From positions 1 through 26,596 of the forward strand of contig CALGHE010000075.1 of assembly GCA_937915765.1 (NCBI GenBank): DNA of 26,596 bases, given 5' to 3'. Below the pieces are notes generated by a model, which worked only from the letters and a program-made list of their open reading frames with translations, was not told the DNA's origin and ran no database searches. The position numbers were made by a program, and so were the translations under genes. The stretch comes from an uncultured Bacteroidales bacterium. Its GTDB lineage: Bacteria; Bacteroidota; Bacteroidia; Bacteroidales; Paludibacteraceae. Each line of letters starts with the position of its first letter. The stretch's first letter is position 1. This document shows, in pieces, positions 23,509 through 26,596 of the stretch.

Positions 23509-23525
23509 AGGGGCGCAAAGCCCCT
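23509..23525 (-). terminator. Intrinsic terminator of rpmE2
   Basis: GGGGC (23510-23514) pairs with GCCCC (23520-23524), extended by an A-T pair. On the minus strand a run of seven T follows directly. It lies 26 bases after the rpmE2 stop codon. Confidence 0.88.
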
Positions 23526-23550
23526 CTCTTTATAATCGTACCGAACACAA

Positions 23551-23805
23551 TTATTTCTTGTTGCGGTTTCCGTAGCGGCTCATGAACTTGTCCACACGTC
23601 CTGCAGTGTCCACCATCTTAGCTTTACCAGTAAAGAAAGGGTGAGACGAGCTTGAGATTTCAAGCTTAATCAAAGGCAATGTTTCACCGTCGATTTCGAT
23701 TGTGTCCTTTGTGTTTGCTGTAGAGCGAGAAATGAATACATCACCGTTTGACATATCCTTGAACGCCACTGGGCGATAGTTTTCTGGATGAATATCTTTC
23801 TTCAT
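23551..23805 (-). CDS. rpmE2: 50S ribosomal protein L31, type B (zinc-free)
   Basis: A protein of 84 residues. It opens with MKKDIHPENYRPVAFKDM, has the SSSHPFFTGKAKMVDTAGRV signature of L31 and a basic C-terminus. It contains no cysteine, so it is the zinc-independent form (type B, often called RpmE2). Many bacteria switch to this form when zinc is scarce, but it appears constitutive in many Bacteroidetes; no other L31 gene is visible here. It is transcribed alone, with a -7 box at 23867-23874 and the terminator at 23509-23525. The exported PPIase gene is divergent. Confidence 0.96.
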   Translation of the reverse strand: MKKDIHPENYRPVAFKDMSNGDVFISRSTANTKDTIEIDGETLPLIKLEISSSSHPFFTGKAKMVDTAGRVDKFMSRYGNRNKK

Positions 23806-23866
23806 TGCGAATTTTTTTTAATTTTTAATACTAAATAATTTTGGTAACTATTTTGTGATCGCAGCG

Positions 23867-23874
23867 CAAATTTA
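23867..23874 (-). promoter_or_regulatory. Putative promoter (-7 box) of rpmE2
   Basis: Minus-strand TAAATTTG fits TAnnTTTG exactly. Upstream is T-rich (TTTTTTAG) at about the -33 position. The 5' UTR would be about 55 bases. Confidence 0.6.
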
Positions 23875-23883
23875 CAAAGAATA

Positions 23884-23914
23884 TTTGTTCTAAAAAACAT
23901 AATTCTTATTTTTG
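23884..23914 (+). promoter_or_regulatory. Promoter of the exported PPIase gene
   Basis: TTTG (23884-23887), a 19-base spacer and TATTTTTG (23907-23914) match the Bacteroidetes consensus. The 5' UTR would be about 100 bases. It overlaps the upstream part of the divergent rpmE2 promoter. Confidence 0.65.
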
Positions 23915-24005
23915 TGGTGATTTTTTTGAACAAAAAAACAATGATTAAATATAATCAATTGATACAGAGTTAATTAAAGTACAATAATAATTAATTAAAA
24001 TTTTT

Positions 24006-24012
24006 AAAGGAG
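24006..24012 (+). promoter_or_regulatory. Shine-Dalgarno site of the PPIase gene
   Basis: AAAGGAG lies eight bases before the ATG at 24021. A strong site of this kind is uncommon among the genes in this window. Confidence 0.7.
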
Positions 24013-24020
24013 ATAATGTA

Positions 24021-24821
24021 ATGAAGAAGTTTTTTTCGATTTTATTTATAATTTCGTCTTTTATGACGGCAAATGCACAAAAAGGTAATATGGTTGTAAT
24101 TAGTACAGATTTAGGAACCATAAAGGTAAAACTTTATGACGAGACTCCGCAGCACCGCGACAATTTCATCAAGCTTGCGAAAGAGGGTTTTTACAATGAC
24201 CTTCTGTTCCATCGTGTCATCAAGGACTTCATGATTCAAGGCGGCGACCCTCAGTCTAAAGGCGCGCCTGCGGGCAAGCAGCTTGGAGCCGGCGACGTGG
24301 GATACACTATTCCGGCCGAGTTCGTTTACCCTAAATATTATCACAAGAAGGGCGCTTTGGCGGCTGCAAGGACTTCCGACCAAGTGAACCCAGAGAAACG
24401 CTCTTCCGGCTGCCAGTTCTACATTGTCAAAGGCAAGGTTTATAACGATGCCGAGTTGGACAGAATGGAAAAGCAGATGACCGTGAAGGCGCAGCAGAAA
24501 CGCTTCAACGAAATTGCGAAGGAGAGAGACGCCGAAGTGAAGAAACTTGTGAGCGCTAACGACAGAAACGGCTTGAACGCGCTCCAGAACGAAATCATCG
24601 CTCAGATTGAAAAAGAGTTCAAAGGTAAAGAGTTCAAGATGCCAGAACAGATGCGCAAAGACTACAAGACCGTAGGCGGAACACCTTTCCTTGACGATGA
24701 CTACACTGTTTTCGGCGAAGTGGTTGAAGGGCTTGACGTTGTTGACGCAATCTCCAAGGTTGCCACTTCTGTGGGCGACCGTCCTGTAAAGGATTTGAAG
24801 ATGAAGGTTACTGTAGAGTAA
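24021..24821 (+). CDS. Exported cyclophilin-type peptidyl-prolyl isomerase
   Basis: Catalyses cis-trans isomerisation of prolyl bonds during folding, probably in the periplasm. The protein has 266 residues. The N-terminal signal peptide (about 1-19) ends in TANAQ, a signal peptidase I site without a lipobox Cys. The cyclophilin core has FHRVIKDFMIQGGDP with the catalytic Arg and the Phe and Gln of the active site, then SSGCQFYIVKG and YTVFGEVVEGLDVVDAI. About 75 charged, helical residues (about 137-213) are inserted before the last strands. Bacteroidetes homologs often carry an insert here, but this one seems long. The start is backed by a strong Shine-Dalgarno site. It ends at a bidirectional terminator. 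Confidence 0.94.
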   Translation: MKKFFSILFIISSFMTANAQKGNMVVISTDLGTIKVKLYDETPQHRDNFIKLAKEGFYNDLLFHRVIKDFMIQGGDPQSKGAPAGKQLGAGDVGYTIPAEFVYPKYYHKKGALAAARTSDQVNPEKRSSGCQFYIVKGKVYNDAELDRMEKQMTVKAQQKRFNEIAKERDAEVKKLVSANDRNGLNALQNEIIAQIEKEFKGKEFKMPEQMRKDYKTVGGTPFLDDDYTVFGEVVEGLDVVDAISKVATSVGDRPVKDLKMKVTVE

Positions 24822-24844
24822 AAGCAGTTACATATATGCAAAAT

Positions 24845-24879
24845 AAGCCCCGGAGCACAAACATGACGCTCCGGGGCTT
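24845..24879. terminator. Bidirectional terminator between the PPIase gene and clpB
   Basis: Arms 24845-24856 and 24868-24879 pair perfectly (AAGCCCCGGAGC with GCTCCGGGGCTT). A T-rich stretch follows on the plus strand. It serves both convergent genes. Confidence 0.9.
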
Positions 24880-24898
24880 TTGTTTAATCTATTATAAA

Positions 24899-26596
24899 TC
24901 AGTTTTCAAAAACAAGTTCTCCATCTTTCACATCTATGACGATAGGCTTGTCGCGCTGCACGGTCTGCGAGATAAGCTTCTTAGACAGTTCGTTCAGCAA
25001 GCGTCTTTGTATGACACGCTTAACCGGACGCGCCCCGAACTGAGGGTCGTAGCCCTCCTCTGCGATGAACTTAAGCGCCTCGTCCGAGATGTTAAGAGTA
25101 ACACCGTTGCCCTTCAGCATTCTGAGAATGCTTTCGACCTGAATTTTGACGATAGACAGAATCTCAGTTTCGTCAAGAGGCGAGAACATCACAATCTCGT
25201 CTATTCGGTTCAAGAACTCTGGGCGGACAGTCTTTTTCAGCAATTCAAGCACGGCCTCCTTCGCGTCTTCTGTCACCTCTTCCCTATTCTGGTCGTTCAG
25301 TTTTTCAAACTTTTCACGGATAATGTCAGAGCCCAAGTTCGAGGTCATTATAATTATCGTGTTTTTGAAATTCACGACACGACCTTTGTTGTCAGTCAGA
25401 CGACCGTCGTCAAGCACCTGCAGAAGCGTGTTGAACACGTCCGGATGCGCCTTCTCTATTTCGTCGAAAAGCACAACAGAGTACGGTTTACGTCTGATTG
25501 CCTCGGTCAATTGACCACCCTCTTCGTAACCGACATACCCCGGAGGCGATCCGATAAGCCTTGTCACAGAGAACTTTTCCTGATATTCGGACATATCGAT
25601 ACGCGTCATCATATTTTCGTCGTCAAACAAGAACTCCGCCAAAGCCTTGGAAAGTTCCGTCTTTCCCACACCAGTTGTGCCGAGGAAGATGAACGACCCG
25701 ATCGGACGCTTAGGGTCCTGCAGCCCCGCACGGCTGCGTCTGACCGCATCTGCAATCACGCTGATAGCCTCGTCCTGCCCAACCACACGTTTGTGCAGTT
25801 CAGTTTCAAGATTCAGCAACTTTTCCTTTTCGCTCTGCATCATCTTGCTTACCGGTATTCCGGTCCACCTCGAAACAATAAAGGCGATATCCTCTCCGTC
25901 AACCTCCTCTTTTATAAGGCGCGAGTCTGAATATTTCTCGTTAAGTTCATCCTGCAGTTTCAGCATCTCCTCTTCCGCAGCCTTAATCTTGCCATATCTG
26001 ATTTCAGCCACAAGTCCGTAGTTGCCCTCCATCTCCGCCCTGTCGGCATCAAACCTAAAGTTTTCGATGTCAATCTTTTTCTGCTGAATTTTATTGATGA
26101 TTTCCTTTTCAGCCTTCCACCGAGCATTTATCTCGTCGCGTTCCTCTTTCAGCTCAGATATTTCGCGATTGAGAGACTCAAGTTTCTGCTTGTCATCTTC
26201 CCTCTTGAACGCTTCGCGCTCAATCTCCAGCTGTTTTATGGCGCGTTCCTTTATGTCAAGTTCCTCCGGCACAGAGTCAATCTGCAGTCTGAGACGCGCC
26301 GCCGCCTCATCAATCAAGTCTATAGCCTTATCCGGCAAAAACCTGTCTGTTATATATCTGCTTGACAGTTCCACCGCACTGATAATCGCCTCGTCCTTGA
26401 TACGCACCTTGTGGTGGTTTTCGTATTTTTCCTTCAGACCTCGAAGAATTGAGATTGTGCTAAGCTCGTCCGGCTCGTCAACCATAACAGTCTGGAAACG
26501 ACGTTCCAAAGCCTTGTCCTTTTCAAAATACTTCTGGTACTCGTCCAACGTCGTTGCTCCGATAGAGCGCAGTTCGCCCCTTGCAAGAGCCGGCTT
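24899..26596 (-). CDS. clpB: ATP-dependent disaggregase ClpB, 3' part (5' end outside the window)
   Basis: ClpB extracts polypeptides from aggregates together with DnaK. The 565 residues visible are the C-terminal part; the frame is open to the window edge, and the TTG near 26548 is an internal Leu codon. At the edge is the end of the first ATPase domain (RSIGATTLDEYQKYFEKDKALERRFQ). The long charged middle-domain coil follows (about 26290-25930), which separates ClpB from ClpA and ClpC. The second ATPase domain has Walker A GTTGVGKTEL and Walker B VVLFDEIEKAH, with IGSPPGYVGYEEGGQLTEA between them and IIIMTSNLGS after. GARPVKRVIQRRLLNELS is the usual C-terminal end. Confidence 0.97.
   Translation of the reverse strand, partial: KPALARGELRSIGATTLDEYQKYFEKDKALERRFQTVMVDEPDELSTISILRGLKEKYENHHKVRIKDEAIISAVELSSRYITDRFLPDKAIDLIDEAAARLRLQIDSVPEELDIKERAIKQLEIEREAFKREDDKQKLESLNREISELKEERDEINARWKAEKEIINKIQQKKIDIENFRFDADRAEMEGNYGLVAEIRYGKIKAAEEEMLKLQDELNEKYSDSRLIKEEVDGEDIAFIVSRWTGIPVSKMMQSEKEKLLNLETELHKRVVGQDEAISVIADAVRRSRAGLQDPKRPIGSFIFLGTTGVGKTELSKALAEFLFDDENMMTRIDMSEYQEKFSVTRLIGSPPGYVGYEEGGQLTEAIRRKPYSVVLFDEIEKAHPDVFNTLLQVLDDGRLTDNKGRVVNFKNTIIIMTSNLGSDIIREKFEKLNDQNREEVTEDAKEAVLELLKKTVRPEFLNRIDEIVMFSPLDETEILSIVKIQVESILRMLKGNGVTLNISDEALKFIAEEGYDPQFGARPVKRVIQRRLLNELSKKLISQTVQRDKPIVIDVKDGELVFEN

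Noticed and set aside
24836..25930. Plus-strand frame of 364 codons opposite clpB
   Set aside because: It is antisense to clpB, whose motifs are unmistakable, and it begins before the terminator hairpin.

Overview
The window looks like chromosomal DNA of a Bacteroidetes bacterium, most likely of the order Bacteroidales. The evidence is: many promoters of the Bacteroidetes type (-7 TAnnTTTG with a -33 TTTG 18-19 bases upstream), mostly without Shine-Dalgarno sites; a zinc-free type B L31; a PorW/SprE-family TPR lipoprotein; a Pif1-like helicase with HRDC and C-terminal helix-turn-helix domains; a GH26 mannanase lipoprotein; and AT-rich intergenic DNA. Genus cannot be fixed from this sequence alone.

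Layout. 1-2316: 3' part of dnaG (primase) with its terminator. 2317-3200: gene-free leader region with a promoter, a dispersed repeat and several RNA-type hairpins. 3201-4775: two tandem paralogous LuxR-type regulators, closed by a strong bidirectional terminator. 4850-8097 (minus): a helicase and a SAM methyltransferase that overlap by 4 bases. 8315-12697 (minus): GH26 beta-mannanase, an AraC-type regulator, purine nucleoside phosphorylase (punA) and lipid A 4'-kinase (lpxK). 13267-18183 (minus): a prohibitin-like SPFH protein with a small membrane protein, argS, then a paraslipin-type SPFH protein with NfeD. 18745-22158 (minus): the PorW/SprE-like lipoprotein. 22459-23805 (minus): nadK and rpmE2. 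24021-24821 (plus): exported cyclophilin-type prolyl isomerase, divergent from rpmE2. 24899-26596 (minus): 3' part of clpB.

Most genes are housekeeping: replication, tRNA charging, ribosome, NADP synthesis, purine salvage, lipid A and protein quality control. The envelope theme is notable: lpxK, two SPFH modules, PorW/SprE and an exported PPIase. The only sugar-degradation gene is an orphan mannanase without SusC/SusD.

The most unusual content is non-coding. A family of intergenic repeats, not explained by any gene, recurs at least six times plus two short fragments. Its ends are imperfect inverted copies of AGGCAACCTCTATAAATTA and its core is conserved. Copies sit next to promoters and terminators and never inside genes; one lies in the roughly 600-base leader of the LuxR pair, another provides a terminator. 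I found no CRISPR array, tRNA, rRNA, intact insertion sequence or prophage.
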